64,000 bases of DNA from Paenibacillus koleovorans NBRC 103111 (GTDB taxonomy: Bacteria; Bacillota; Bacilli; Paenibacillales; NBRC-103111): contig NZ_BIMA01000001.1 in assembly GCF_004000845.1 (NCBI RefSeq), forward strand, positions 166,998 to 230,997, in the 5' to 3' direction. The position numbers and the translations under genes are program-made. The number at the start of each line of letters is the position of its first letter. Within the stretch, counting starts at the first letter, position 1. This document shows positions 7,969 to 16,364 of this stretch, piece after piece. A model generated the notes under the pieces. That model saw only the letters and a list, made by a program, of their open reading frames with translations, was not told the origin of the DNA and made no database searches.

Positions 7969-10194
7969 CTAAGCTTGCACCCCTCTGATCTTCGACATTT
8001 CCTTCTGCGCCTCCACCAGCTTGTAGTAGACGCCTTTCTTGTCCAGCAGCTCCTCGTGCGTTCCCGACTCGGCGATGCCGCCCTTGTCGAGCACGACAAG
8101 CCGATCCGCCTCGCGCAGGGTAGACAGCCGGTGCGCGATCGCGAACGTAGTGCGGCCCTTCACGAGCCGGGCGATCGCCTGCTGGATCTGCCGCTCGGTC
8201 TCGGTATCGACCGACGCGGTCGCTTCGTCGAGGATGAGGATGCGCGGGTCGTGCACGATGGCGCGAGCGATCGCGATGCGCTGCTTCTCCCCGCCCGAGA
8301 GGCGGTGGCCGCGCTCCCCGACGCGCGTATCGTAGCCGTCCGGCATCCGGACGATGAAGTCATGCGCATTGGCGATCTTCGCCGCCCGCATAATGTCCAG
8401 CGGCGTCGCATCCGGCTTGGAGTAGGCGATGTTCTCGGCGACCGTGCCGTCGAATAGGAACGTCTCCTGCAGCACGACGCCGATCTGCTTGCGCAGGCTC
8501 ACCTGATCGATCCCGCGAAGGTCGACGCCGTCAACAGTGATCGAGCCTTGATCCGGGTCATAGAACCGGCAGATCATATTGATCATCGTCGACTTGCCCG
8601 CCCCGGAATGGCCGACCAATCCGATCATCTCGCCTGGCTCAACTTGCAAACTCACATTCTTCAATACCGGGTGATGCTTTTCATAACCGTAAGTTACCCC
8701 GGCAAGCTCCACACGTCCTTCGACGCGCGGGATCGATACGGCGTTCTTGGCCGTCGGCACCTCGGAAGGCGTATCCATAATCTCAAACACCCGGTCGGCG
8801 GCGGACAGCGCGCGGCTCATCCAGTTGATCGCCTGGCTGAACCACTGCAGCGGGCCGAAGAACATGCCCAGATAGGCGACGAACGCCATCAAGGTTCCAA
8901 GCGTCAATTCGTCCCGAATGACGTTCCAACCGCCGAAATACCAGACAAGCAGCGCACCTGAAGTGGTGATCAAAGCGAACACCGGGAAAACGCCCTGCCA
9001 GATGCCTTCCATCTTAATCGTCTGTTCCACCAGCGTGCCGTTCGCGTCCCGGTACCGATCCTTCTCGGTATACTCCTGGCCGAACGCCTTGACGACCCGA
9101 ATGCCTTGCAGGGCGTCGCCGACCAGCATATTGATTTTGTTCACCGCGCGCCACTGGCGATACCAGCGGTTGCGGATCGAGGGCCAGATCGTCATCGAGG
9201 CGATGATGATGAGCGGTGTCGGCAGCAGCGCGAGCAGCGTCAGCTTCCAGCTCAGGCTCGCCATGACGCTGATGATCGCGACGAGCATAAGCACCTGCCC
9301 GGTGATCCAGATGACGCCGTCCGTCAGAAACTGGCGCATCGCTTCGGTATCGCTGTTGATGCGTCCGATAAACTGCGACGTCTGCCTTCGGTCAAAAAAA
9401 CTTAACGACAAGTTCATCAGCGCCTGATACGTATCTTTGCGGATATCGCCCATAATTTTGCTGCCGACCCAGACGCCGATATAGCCTCTAGCCGTCTGCA
9501 TCGCGGAGAGCATCACCCGTGTCCCCGCCAAGCCGATTACAAGCCAGAAGAGTGCGTGGCCGATCGATTTCACTTGGAGCACATCATCGACGATAATTTT
9601 GGTCAAATAAGGCGGAACCAGCTCCATCAGCGTCGCCAGGATCATGAGAATAGCGGCGGAAACCATACTTCTTTTGTAAGGATTGGCATACCCGAGCAGC
9701 CGGGTGATCACTTTGCCCTGATCGGTACAAGTAGAGCACAAATTCGTGCCCTCCGTTAGTCGGCTGTTGCATGTCGGGCAAAACCGCGGAATGTCCTTGG
9801 CCGAAGGAACCGGCAGCTCCTCTTCTTTCAGCACCGCCTGAATCAGCTTGACCACGAAGCCCATCCGCCCGTTATGAACCGATGTGTATCGCGCCAAGGC
9901 AACAGGACCTTCCTCCGTATCCGCCACCAACACGCCGCCGCCAATCGAAGAAACCGTCCGCACTTCCTTCACCTGCGCCATATCCAGCCGACTCGACAAT
10001 TGGTTCGCAAGCCGAACTTCGATCCGATCCGCAAACACTTGGACTTCCCCATCCACCGGCTGCCCCTCGGATCCGATGTCGTATGGCACGACCAGCAGCG
10101 GTTCTCCAACACTTCCAGCTCCAGGTGTACCTGCAGCATGAACATTCGCTTTCCGTTCCGCATCCTTCACAGCTTCTTTTTCCAATACCGGCAT
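7969..10194 (-). CDS. ABC exporter (fused membrane and ATPase domains) with N-terminal PH-like and zinc-ribbon regions
   Basis: The 741-residue protein has an N-terminal domain (about 30-125) resembling a small beta-rich module, a zinc ribbon of two CxxC pairs (139-142 and 153-156), a six-helix exporter membrane domain (about 170-460) and a nucleotide-binding domain. Walker A is GLVGHSGAGKST, the signature is LSGGEKQRIAIARA and Walker B is ILILDEATAS. It should work as a homodimeric exporter in the cytoplasmic membrane. The extra N-terminal modules are unusual for type-IV exporters. The start 10194 follows GAGGTG by a few bases; an in-frame ATG at 10206 lacks a good ribosome site. It is co-transcribed with the DUF1854 gene. 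The substrate is unknown. Confidence 0.85.
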   Translation of the reverse strand: MPVLEKEAVKDAERKANVHAAGTPGAGSVGEPLLVVPYDIGSEGQPVDGEVQVFADRIEVRLANQLSSRLDMAQVKEVRTVSSIGGGVLVADTEEGPVALARYTSVHNGRMGFVVKLIQAVLKEEELPVPSAKDIPRFCPTCNSRLTEGTNLCSTCTDQGKVITRLLGYANPYKRSMVSAAILMILATLMELVPPYLTKIIVDDVLQVKSIGHALFWLVIGLAGTRVMLSAMQTARGYIGVWVGSKIMGDIRKDTYQALMNLSLSFFDRRQTSQFIGRINSDTEAMRQFLTDGVIWITGQVLMLVAIISVMASLSWKLTLLALLPTPLIIIASMTIWPSIRNRWYRQWRAVNKINMLVGDALQGIRVVKAFGQEYTEKDRYRDANGTLVEQTIKMEGIWQGVFPVFALITTSGALLVWYFGGWNVIRDELTLGTLMAFVAYLGMFFGPLQWFSQAINWMSRALSAADRVFEIMDTPSEVPTAKNAVSIPRVEGRVELAGVTYGYEKHHPVLKNVSLQVEPGEMIGLVGHSGAGKSTMINMICRFYDPDQGSITVDGVDLRGIDQVSLRKQIGVVLQETFLFDGTVAENIAYSKPDATPLDIMRAAKIANAHDFIVRMPDGYDTRVGERGHRLSGGEKQRIAIARAIVHDPRILILDEATASVDTETERQIQQAIARLVKGRTTFAIAHRLSTLREADRLVVLDKGGIAESGTHEELLDKKGVYYKLVEAQKEMSKIRGVQA

Positions 10195-10225
10195 TCCGCA
10201 CCTCATCCCATCTGTTTCTATTCGT

Positions 10226-10254
10226 TAGAACAGTTGTTCGACACATGTGTTCTA
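10226..10254. promoter_or_regulatory. double inverted repeat upstream of the ABC exporter, LexA-box-like core
   Basis: TAGAACA (10226-10232) and TGTTCTA (10248-10254) are inverted copies. Inside are GAACAGTTGTTC, which fits the GAAC-N4-GTTC core of Firmicute LexA (DinR) boxes, and the palindrome ACACATGTGT. It lies about 35 bases before the exporter start, where a repressor would act. The LexA assignment is only a possibility; flanking consensus bases are not all met. Confidence 0.45.
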
Positions 10255-10329
10255 TTCTACATGAACTTGGAAAATCGAGGTAGATGGTTTCCTTGGAAAA
10301 TTTATATAAAATCAAAGCTTCCTGTAAAT

Positions 10330-10358
10330 GAAAAAAAGCCTGTCCAAAAGGACAAGCT
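10330..10358 (-). terminator. intrinsic terminator of the ferritin gene
   Basis: On the minus strand AGCTTGTCC, TTTT loop, GGACAGGCT then seven T. It lies about 20 bases after the ferritin stop. Confidence 0.8.
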
Positions 10359-10376
10359 CTCGCCGATGTCGATCCG

Positions 10377-10883
10377 TTACTCCACCTCGGGGGTGAAGGA
10401 GCGTTTGGACAGCTCGGCGTCCAGCATATAGAAGGCGTTGCTGTCGTTGTCGATGCGCCGCAGCTTCTGGATGATGCTGTCGAACGTCGACTCTTCCTCC
10501 ACCTGCTCATTGATGAACCATTGCAGGAAGTTCATCGTGGCATGCTCGCGTTCCGTCCAAGCGACATCCGACAGTTCATAGATGCGCTTCGTCACGCTCT
10601 GCTCATGCGAGAAGGCGTGCTCGAACGTCTCGAGCAGCGAGGAATAATCGTTCTGCGGGTTGTCCATCCCGCTTACAACCGCGCGCCGCCCCAATCGGTT
10701 GATGAAGTGGAAAATCTTCATCGCGTGGAACTTCTCTTCCTCCGACTGGACGATGAAGAAGTTCGCGAAGCCGTCGTAGCTTTCCGAGGAGCAGTAAGCC
10801 GCCATTGCCAAGTACACCTGAGAAGAATAAAATTCGTAATTCATCTGCTCGTTCAGCTTGTCGAGCAATCGTTGGCTAACCAT
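10377..10883 (-). CDS. non-haem ferritin
   Basis: The 168-residue four-helix protein stores iron as a ferric core in a 24-subunit shell. Iron-site residues are visible: Glu17 (MNYEFYSSQVYLAMA), the EEEKFHA segment near residue 50 (Glu and His), and Glu/Gln in the second half (SDVAWTEREHATMNFLQWFINEQVEEE). Length and spacing are those of bacterial FtnA-type ferritins, with no haem-site methionine of bacterioferritin apparent. AGGAGG stands 8 bases before the ATG. It has its own promoter and terminator, so it is monocistronic. No Fur or PerR box was recognised with certainty. Confidence 0.93.
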   Translation of the reverse strand: MVSQRLLDKLNEQMNYEFYSSQVYLAMAAYCSSESYDGFANFFIVQSEEEKFHAMKIFHFINRLGRRAVVSGMDNPQNDYSSLLETFEHAFSHEQSVTKRIYELSDVAWTEREHATMNFLQWFINEQVEEESTFDSIIQKLRRIDNDSNAFYMLDAELSKRSFTPEVE

Positions 10884-10906
10884 AGTGATGCACCTCCTTT
10901 TTACTC

Positions 10907-10935
10907 ATTTTAAAGAAGCCCCCTCAACATGTAAA
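10907..10935 (-). promoter_or_regulatory. promoter of the ferritin gene
   Basis: On the minus strand TTTACA (10935-10930), a 17-base spacer and TAAAAT (10912-10907), about 25 bases before the ferritin ATG. Confidence 0.6.
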
Positions 10936-11016
10936 ATGGTTGGGTCGTGAATGACGACAGGAACGCCGTCCTTGTTAACTCCCCTCCCCTGTGGTATAAA
11001 GGCCGGGAAGAAGAAG

Positions 11017-11084
11017 GAAAAACCCTCTACCATGTATGCGCACTTCTCCATGGGAGAAGATGCGAATACGGGTAAGGGTTTTCT
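11017..11084. terminator. long imperfect palindrome, probable bidirectional terminator or structured element
   Basis: Nested pairs: AAAACCCT/AGGGTTTT outside, then TACC/GGTA, CGCA/TGCG and CTTCTCC/GGAGAAG around a three-base loop. An A-tract precedes and a T-tract follows on both strands. It lies between the gene at 11155 (minus) and the ferritin promoter. Its size and bulged middle are larger than most terminators, so an RNA with another function is not excluded. The remainder of 10936-11154 shows nothing recognisable. Confidence 0.5.
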
Positions 11085-11154
11085 CTTTGGGCTCCACCTA
11101 ACCGATTCGTTATGAATGTATTTCGAAGTATACGCCATGGAGGAATGGCATTAT

Positions 11155-11859
11155 TCAACTGGACGAATCTGACTTTCCGTTTTTCCTGACTTCGTGGAGG
11201 AAGATCACATTGTATTCGGGATAAGCGGTCTTGAAATGGGTGCTTGCTTTCTCCAGGTCGCCCGGAACGGGCAATTCAATCTTGTGCTGTTTTCCCTCTT
11301 GATCTTCGAGTATAGCCTTGTAGATACGGTCGTTAGACCTGTTCTGCTCCTGCGTATACGTCCGCAATGACATTCTGAACAAGTAATCCACTTGCTTCCC
11401 CTTGCGGATCAGCTTGGCCGTACGCTCCAGAAACGCAGCCAATTCATCGCTTGAATACTTTCCTGAAATAGACTTTTCAGAACTGATTTCGCCGAAGGGA
11501 TCGAGCACGGTGGTTCCGGCTTGAGCGCTCAGCTTCTTATCCTTCACTGCCGGCAACGATTTCTCGACGTATGGCTCAGAACCTTTCCGAGTAACATCTC
11601 CGGACATTTTATCTACTAGGGCTACAACTGCTTCTTCCCTCGAGTAGTGAATGACACGGAACACCTCATGGGGCTGCACGTTGAAGGCCTTGGCCAATTC
11701 ATTGCTGAGGGCAACCTGCCCCGATACGGTTAGTTGTTTGCCAGACTCGGCTTTACGAATCTTTAGAACATCGCCTTCGATTTGAATAGTCACATACTCT
11801 CTATCCAATAAATTCATTGCCACACGAACTTCTTTGCGAAGAGTAATTAAGTGTGCCAA
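11155..11859 (-). CDS. protein of unknown function
   Basis: The 234-residue soluble protein was not recognised. It begins MAHLITLRKEVRVAMNLLDREYVTIQIEGDVLKIRKAE, a beta-rich start, and has no signal peptide or membrane helix. A Ser/Lys-rich middle (about 90-135) separates two probable domains. The TTG at 11859 is the chosen start, because AAAGGAG lies 8 bases upstream; an internal ATG (MNLLDREY) has no comparable site. Neighbours on both sides are separate units, so context gives no clue. Confidence 0.7.
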   Translation of the reverse strand: MAHLITLRKEVRVAMNLLDREYVTIQIEGDVLKIRKAESGKQLTVSGQVALSNELAKAFNVQPHEVFRVIHYSREEAVVALVDKMSGDVTRKGSEPYVEKSLPAVKDKKLSAQAGTTVLDPFGEISSEKSISGKYSSDELAAFLERTAKLIRKGKQVDYLFRMSLRTYTQEQNRSNDRIYKAILEDQEGKQHKIELPVPGDLEKASTHFKTAYPEYNVIFLHEVRKNGKSDSSS

Positions 11860-12051
11860 CTACTCAACTCCTTTCTGTTATAGAGCCCCACACCTTAATA
11901 ATAGCATTTATTTAAAAGAGCATCACTAAGCCGGACACAAACTCACTCGGTTTATTCCGCTTGGGGATTTGGGGAAAATGGGGTGAAGGAGTGCTGGCTA
12001 CTCGATCCCGCTTATCGGACGGTCGACCAGCTCCTGCTGATGGATGCATAG

Positions 12052-13869
12052 CTACTGCTTTACCACCCGATATAGACCGTCCGGTCCTCTGACCGGCTCC
12101 GCGCGATCCTCACCGCCTGCCGGCTGCCACAACACCCATCGATTGCCGTCCGCCTCATACTCATAATAGGCTTCATCCCTCTGAGCGATCAGACGCTCCC
12201 CGGAAACAAATACTATGCTTTGCTCCGGAGGGGCGTTGATCGGTTGAACCGGCTGCCCAGGCTGCCAATAATGCCAGCTAACCGGCAAAGGAGTCTTATA
12301 CTCCTTGGACAGCTCATACCTTTGCAAATATGCTCCTTCAGCCGTCGCCAGCCGGACAATACCATCAACCGTTTGCCTATCCCCCTTGTTGTCCACATAA
12401 TCCGTAACGGGAATCCCCTGCTCCGTCCTTGTCCAGTAGACGCCGTCGGCAGTCGGGTGGATCGCCAGATCCAGCAAAGAATACTTCCGCGCCTCCACCG
12501 TTTCCGAGAAATCTTCTTGTTCGGTCAGAACCTCCCCGCTCCAGCCAAAAGTAACCGCACGAGTCAGCCACGACTCTCGGGCATTACGATAAATCACCGC
12601 ATTCGTTTGCTTGCGATGCGGATCCCACAAGGCAAAGTTCAAACCGTGCAACCCCTTATCTGGATCCTCGTAAAGCGCCTGTCTGCTGCCATTCTCCGTA
12701 TCATAGACATAAGCCCCATAGTAAGAAGCATAGAAGAGGCGCTTGTCGTCCAGCCATTGAACAGGAGCCTCGTAGGGCTCGATCGTGGAGTAAAACACTT
12801 TTTCCACGAGAACCGGAGGCTTCCCGGGCTGCTCCAGCACAAACGCATAGCTCATGCCGTCTCCGTCCCCGCTCATAGAACCTCCTAAAGCGAGGATGCC
12901 GATATATCGCTTCTTATCCGGTGCAAACAAGAGCTGGTCATAATAGCGATCTCTAGGCCCCTTGCTGACTTCTTGACCGGACTGCCCGTCTCTCCATGAA
13001 ATTGCAGGCATTCTGCTGATCGCAAGAAATCCTTCCGGCTCATTGCCGCTTACTGCGCTCAACTGGTTCGTACGAAGTCGTATTTCCACTCCTTTGCCTG
13101 TGAGAGCCCCGTGGTTTTGCAGCTCGACTCTAAGATGCTTGTCATCCAGCCATTGAGCCGGCGCTGCAGTTGCCCCCGAGTCTGCATATAACAGAGACGA
13201 TCTAACCATGGCCTCGCTAAATTCAAGTGTTACAGCTTCCTGCTCAAGCGGGATATACAACTGATTACCATACTCAGCCGCAGGAAACAGCAGCGAGTCG
13301 GAAGCACTTGGAACGGAATCATTGACAAGCTTATATGTCACCGGAGACATATGGGCTATGGTCAGAGGAGGCAAATCGCCGATCCGCACCACGAAGGACG
13401 TATCCGGCTGGCGGTTCAGGTCAATCCGATAATGGCCTCGAGCGGGCTGATAGGGATCAATGGCCGGCTTCTGACCGTCTATGGTCACTCGATCCAAGAG
13501 CTCCTTAATTTCCGCCTGCTCCGCTGGATTCGAAAAAGTCAAATGAATCGAAACATGCTCCAACCGGTGGACGAGCTTCAGCGGCTCCGTCGGCAAATCC
13601 CTTCGATTCCAGATGCGGATCGCTCTGCTCAACTGATCGTTCTCTTCGCCTATGCTCAACGTTTCCAGCTTGGTGCGAAAGGAGAGTGGGATCGGAGAAG
13701 GTAAAACCGTTTCAACAGGCGGAATTTTGTTTTCTGGAGAGACATCGGTACCTACCGTTGCAGCTGCAGTTACTTCCGGGTTAACCAAGCTCCCCTTGTC
13801 GGCCGCTTGCTCACAACCGAGCAGCACCGACAGCAAAGCGACTATAAGAAACCACCCAAACACGCGCAT
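12052..13869 (-). CDS. large lipoprotein with Ig-like and beta-propeller-like regions
   Basis: The 605-residue exported protein has the signal MRVFGWFLIVALLSVLLGC with the lipobox cysteine at 19, so it should be anchored to the outer face of the membrane. Residues about 195-290 (PLEQEAVTLEFSEAMV then LDDKHLRVELQNHG) resemble SbsA-type Ig-like domains. The C-terminal half repeats WLDDKRLFYAS, YVYDTENGSR and similar strands, suggesting a beta-propeller. No enzyme motif was seen. The start is placed at 13869, after GGGGGTG and directly before the signal peptide, although the frame opens at 13974. Function unknown. Confidence 0.7.
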   Translation of the reverse strand: MRVFGWFLIVALLSVLLGCEQAADKGSLVNPEVTAAATVGTDVSPENKIPPVETVLPSPIPLSFRTKLETLSIGEENDQLSRAIRIWNRRDLPTEPLKLVHRLEHVSIHLTFSNPAEQAEIKELLDRVTIDGQKPAIDPYQPARGHYRIDLNRQPDTSFVVRIGDLPPLTIAHMSPVTYKLVNDSVPSASDSLLFPAAEYGNQLYIPLEQEAVTLEFSEAMVRSSLLYADSGATAAPAQWLDDKHLRVELQNHGALTGKGVEIRLRTNQLSAVSGNEPEGFLAISRMPAISWRDGQSGQEVSKGPRDRYYDQLLFAPDKKRYIGILALGGSMSGDGDGMSYAFVLEQPGKPPVLVEKVFYSTIEPYEAPVQWLDDKRLFYASYYGAYVYDTENGSRQALYEDPDKGLHGLNFALWDPHRKQTNAVIYRNARESWLTRAVTFGWSGEVLTEQEDFSETVEARKYSLLDLAIHPTADGVYWTRTEQGIPVTDYVDNKGDRQTVDGIVRLATAEGAYLQRYELSKEYKTPLPVSWHYWQPGQPVQPINAPPEQSIVFVSGERLIAQRDEAYYEYEADGNRWVLWQPAGGEDRAEPVRGPDGLYRVVKQ

Positions 13870-14055
13870 ATCCTTACACCCCCGCAGGATTGTCAAAGGA
13901 ATAGACGACAACAAATGGAAAAAGTTACATGTTTCCCGTCCGTGTTCGTAAATTTTTTTCATTTTCTTCATCAAAGCCTTCTTGACCTTCCACTAACGTC
14001 AACGTTTATGCTCCAAGTGAGCACCAAATCAAACCCAAGAAGGGCAGGAACCTCA

Positions 14056-14748
14056 ATGCCGGATCATGCAGCCATCTATCGTCAAGAAGCCGCAAAATAT
14101 GACGAACTCATCGCCAAGCAGCCCGATTTGTCAGCCGTACTCCGTAAGATCAAGCCGTTCCAGGGTCTGGACATCGTCGACATGGGTGCCGGGACGGGGC
14201 GGCTATCCGCCATATTGGCACCGGAGGCCCACTCCATCGTAGCGCTCGACGCATCGGAGGCGATGCTGGAAGTGACGGCATCGCGACTGTGCGCGGCCGG
14301 GCTTAGCAATTGGCGCACGCAGCAAGCCGATCACCGCAGCCTGCCGCTGCCGGATCGCAGCGCGGACCTGATCGTTGCCGGCTGGACGATCTGCTACCTG
14401 GCGAACACCGGCGAGCGGGAGTGGGAGCATCATCTCGCCGCCATAATGGCGGAGCTGGAGCGCGTCCTCCGACCGGGCGGCACGATCATCATCCTCGAAA
14501 CGATGGGGACCGGAACCGAGACGCCGAACCCGCCGGCTTTTCTGCTGCCTTACTATGCAGCGCTCACTGAGCGCTACGGCTTCCGGCACAGCTGGATGCG
14601 GACCGACTATACGTTCGACAGCCCGGAGCAGGCGGAAGCTTTGACCCGGTTTTTCTTCGGCGACCTGATCGCGGATCGGGTGAAAGTCGAGAGGCTGCGC
14701 AGCGTGCCGGAATGCGCCGGCATTTGGGTCAAATCTTCGGGCATTTAA
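14056..14748 (+). CDS. class I SAM-dependent methyltransferase
   Basis: The 230-residue protein carries the SAM-binding motif VDMGAGTGRLSAILA near residue 40 and the acidic residue that binds the ribose hydroxyls in SIVALDASEAML. Motif III-like LPDRSADLIVAGWTICYL follows. It is a small-molecule methyltransferase of the Methyltransf_11/25 group; the substrate is unknown. ATG 14056 is preferred as the frame upstream overlaps the 5' end of the divergent lipoprotein gene. ATG 14008 is an alternative. Confidence 0.8.
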   Translation: MPDHAAIYRQEAAKYDELIAKQPDLSAVLRKIKPFQGLDIVDMGAGTGRLSAILAPEAHSIVALDASEAMLEVTASRLCAAGLSNWRTQQADHRSLPLPDRSADLIVAGWTICYLANTGEREWEHHLAAIMAELERVLRPGGTIIILETMGTGTETPNPPAFLLPYYAALTERYGFRHSWMRTDYTFDSPEQAEALTRFFFGDLIADRVKVERLRSVPECAGIWVKSSGI

Positions 14749-14766
14749 AGGAGGCGCGCATCCTCC

Positions 14767-14948
14767 AGTCCGATTTTTTCGGACTACGTGACGGATGCGT
14801 GGCGGGAGGAGGCTCGTAGTCCGAATTTACCCACTTGCAGAGCGGTTTTCGCCCACCCTCCTCGGAGCTCGCCTCTCCAATTCGGCTAATTCGGACTACG
14901 CGGCCTATCCGACAGACGACCACCTCTCAAGTCCGACTTTTTCGGACT
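14767..14948. repeat. 182-bp dispersed repeat, copy 1
   Basis: Bounded by the palindromes AGTCCGATTTTTTCGGACT (14767-14785) and AGTCCGACTTTTTCGGACT (14930-14948). The inside includes CGTAGTCCGAATTTACCCAC and GGACTACGCGGCCTATCC. Copy 2 is at 15213-15393 in the same orientation, roughly 90 percent alike by eye. Diverged remnants are at 40480-40600 and 63956-63978. Confidence 0.85.
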
Positions 14949-15060
14949 ACAGACTCCTTTGCCGCGAGGCGGCACCAAGGATGATGAAAATAAGGTGGAT
15001 TTTCGGGGGAGAACAAGCATGGTTACTTGGAGGGTGGCCGTTTGGGGTGCATCTACAGGT

Positions 15061-15170
15061 ACTCCCGAACTCCATCCCCAGTTATCCGCACAACATTTTC
15101 AGCCTCTGTCAAGTAACTCCCGACTTCCATCCCCAGTTTCCCGCACAACACTTTCGGGTCCAGCCAGTAA
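15061..15170. repeat. tandem pair with a 55-bp period
   Basis: ACTCCCGAACTCCATCCCCA at 15061 is repeated as ACTCCCGACTTCCATCCCCA at 15116, both followed by GTT(A/T)(T/C)CCGCACAACA. It lies between the two 182-bp copies. Confidence 0.75.
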
Positions 15171-15212
15171 CCAAACTTTGCAGCCATAGCTCTTCCCCCA
15201 CCCAACTGACGC

Positions 15213-15393
15213 AGTCCGATTTTTTCGGACTACGTGACGGATGCGTGGCGGGAAGAGGCTCGTAGTCCGAATTTACCCACTTGCAGAGCCATTTTCGTCC
15301 ACCCCTTCGGAAATCGCCTCTCCAATTCAGCTAATTCGGACTACGTGGCCTATCCGGCAGACGACCGCCTCTCCAGTCCGATTTTTTCGGACT
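15213..15393. repeat. 182-bp dispersed repeat, copy 2
   Basis: Same boundaries and order as copy 1: palindrome 15213-15231, palindrome 15375-15393. The distance of 446 bp between copy starts is filled by the tandem pair and unrelated sequence. Confidence 0.85.
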
Positions 15394-15708
15394 ACAGACA
15401 CCGATGCTGCGAGGCGGTACCATTGATGCTGAAAATGAGGCGAATTTTCAGAGTAGATTCCCACGCCGCTAGCGCGGCACCATTGCTAATGAAAATGAGG
15501 CGATTTTCAGAGTAGAGCATAATGACTTGGAGGGCGTCTCGATTTGCCGTATCTGGCACATTCGCCTCACATCTCTTCGAGCTTGTGAGCACCTAAGTAG
15601 CGACGATCCCATCACACTATTGCCGCGGAACCCTCATTTCAGAGGCTTTGATGGTTCATGCGCAACGATCTACCACTGTCGAATTGTTGCTGTCCTATTG
15701 CGGGAGGG

Positions 15709-15737
15709 TTATCATAGCGGGGAGCAGCGTTTATAAT
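15709..15737 (+). promoter_or_regulatory. promoter of the ada operon
   Basis: TTATCA (15709-15714), 17 bases, TATAAT (15732-15737), then AAGGAGG and the ATG at 15774. The -35 box is weak, as expected for a promoter that needs an activator such as methylated AdaA. Confidence 0.5.
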
Positions 15738-15773
15738 GACAAAGTAACGGAGCAAAAAGGAGGCGGGGTGACG

Positions 15774-16343
15774 ATGATCAACGATCCGGCGGTATTCCAA
15801 CGGGTGTACGAGACGATTTTGTCGCGCGAGACGAAGCTGGACGGCCGCTATTACGTCGGGATCAAGACGACTGGCATCTATTGCCGTCCGTCGTGCCGGT
15901 CCCGTACCCCGAAGCCGGAAAACGTGACCATCTACGGCAGCATCGAAGCGGCGCAGCAAGCCGGCTACCGCGCCTGCAAAAGATGCCGGCCAGACGTCCC
16001 TGGAGCGAACGGGCCGGATGCCGCGCTCGCCGCCCAAGCTCGAGAGCTGCTGCGCAGTCGCTATGCGGAGCCCTGGACGCTGCCCGCGATTGCAGGCGAG
16101 CTGCGGTTGAGCCCTTTTCATTTGCAGCGCGTATTCAAACGATCAACGGGAACGACGCCGGCCAAAGAGCTGCTACACATCCGGATGGACCGCGCCAAAC
16201 AGCTGCTGGCTGCCACCGACGACCCAATCGCCAACATAGCATCCGCAGTTGGAATCAAAGGAGCGTCTCATTTCTCTTCCCTTTTCCAGCAGACGTATGG
16301 GCTGACCCCTCATGAGTATCGTCTTCAGCACCATATCAAATAA
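15774..16343 (+). CDS. adaA: methylphosphotriester-DNA methyltransferase and AraC-type activator (AdaA)
   Basis: The 189-residue protein has the Ada zinc domain with Cys37 and Cys41 (GIYCRPSC) and Cys68 and Cys71 (ACKRC). The N-terminal cysteines include the one that accepts the methyl group from DNA phosphotriesters. An AraC-type HTH follows (ELRLSPFHLQRVFKRSTGTTP and VGIKGASHFSSLFQQTYGLTP). After methylation it activates the alkylation response genes, itself included. The ATG at 15774 lies 10 bases after AAGGAGG; the frame is open upstream through the promoter. First gene of the adaA-adaB-alkA operon. Confidence 0.93.
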   Translation: MINDPAVFQRVYETILSRETKLDGRYYVGIKTTGIYCRPSCRSRTPKPENVTIYGSIEAAQQAGYRACKRCRPDVPGANGPDAALAAQARELLRSRYAEPWTLPAIAGELRLSPFHLQRVFKRSTGTTPAKELLHIRMDRAKQLLAATDDPIANIASAVGIKGASHFSSLFQQTYGLTPHEYRLQHHIK

Positions 16344-16364
16344 TCGCCACCAGGAGGTGCGCCA

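Larger units (their letters stand above)
14749..15708. repeat. 960-bp gene-free region made of repeats
   Basis: It contains two copies of a 182-bp element (listed separately), a 55-bp tandem pair (15061-15170), and three copies of a GAAAATGAGGCGAATTTTC-like unit (about 14984, 15433 and 15491). Frames that stay open across it differ between strands and share no family, so no gene is called. The pair of short units at 15430-15516 has a period of about 60. Confidence 0.7.

Noticed and set aside
7504..8457. 317-codon frame opposite the DUF1854 and ABC genes
   Set aside because: Shadow of two recognised genes; no family pattern.
10905..11138. 77-codon frame upstream of ferritin
   Set aside because: It runs through the ferritin promoter and the long palindrome and has no recognisable start site.
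11155..11859. Ku-like DNA repair protein
   Set aside because: Length and basic stretches suggested it at first, but no Ku core pattern could be found; left as unknown.
14767..15393. CRISPR array
   Set aside because: Only two long repeat copies, no regular short repeats with unique spacers and no cas genes.
14795..15515. Overlapping frames in the repeat region
   Set aside because: They are produced by the 182-bp repeat copies and carry no ribosome site or family pattern.
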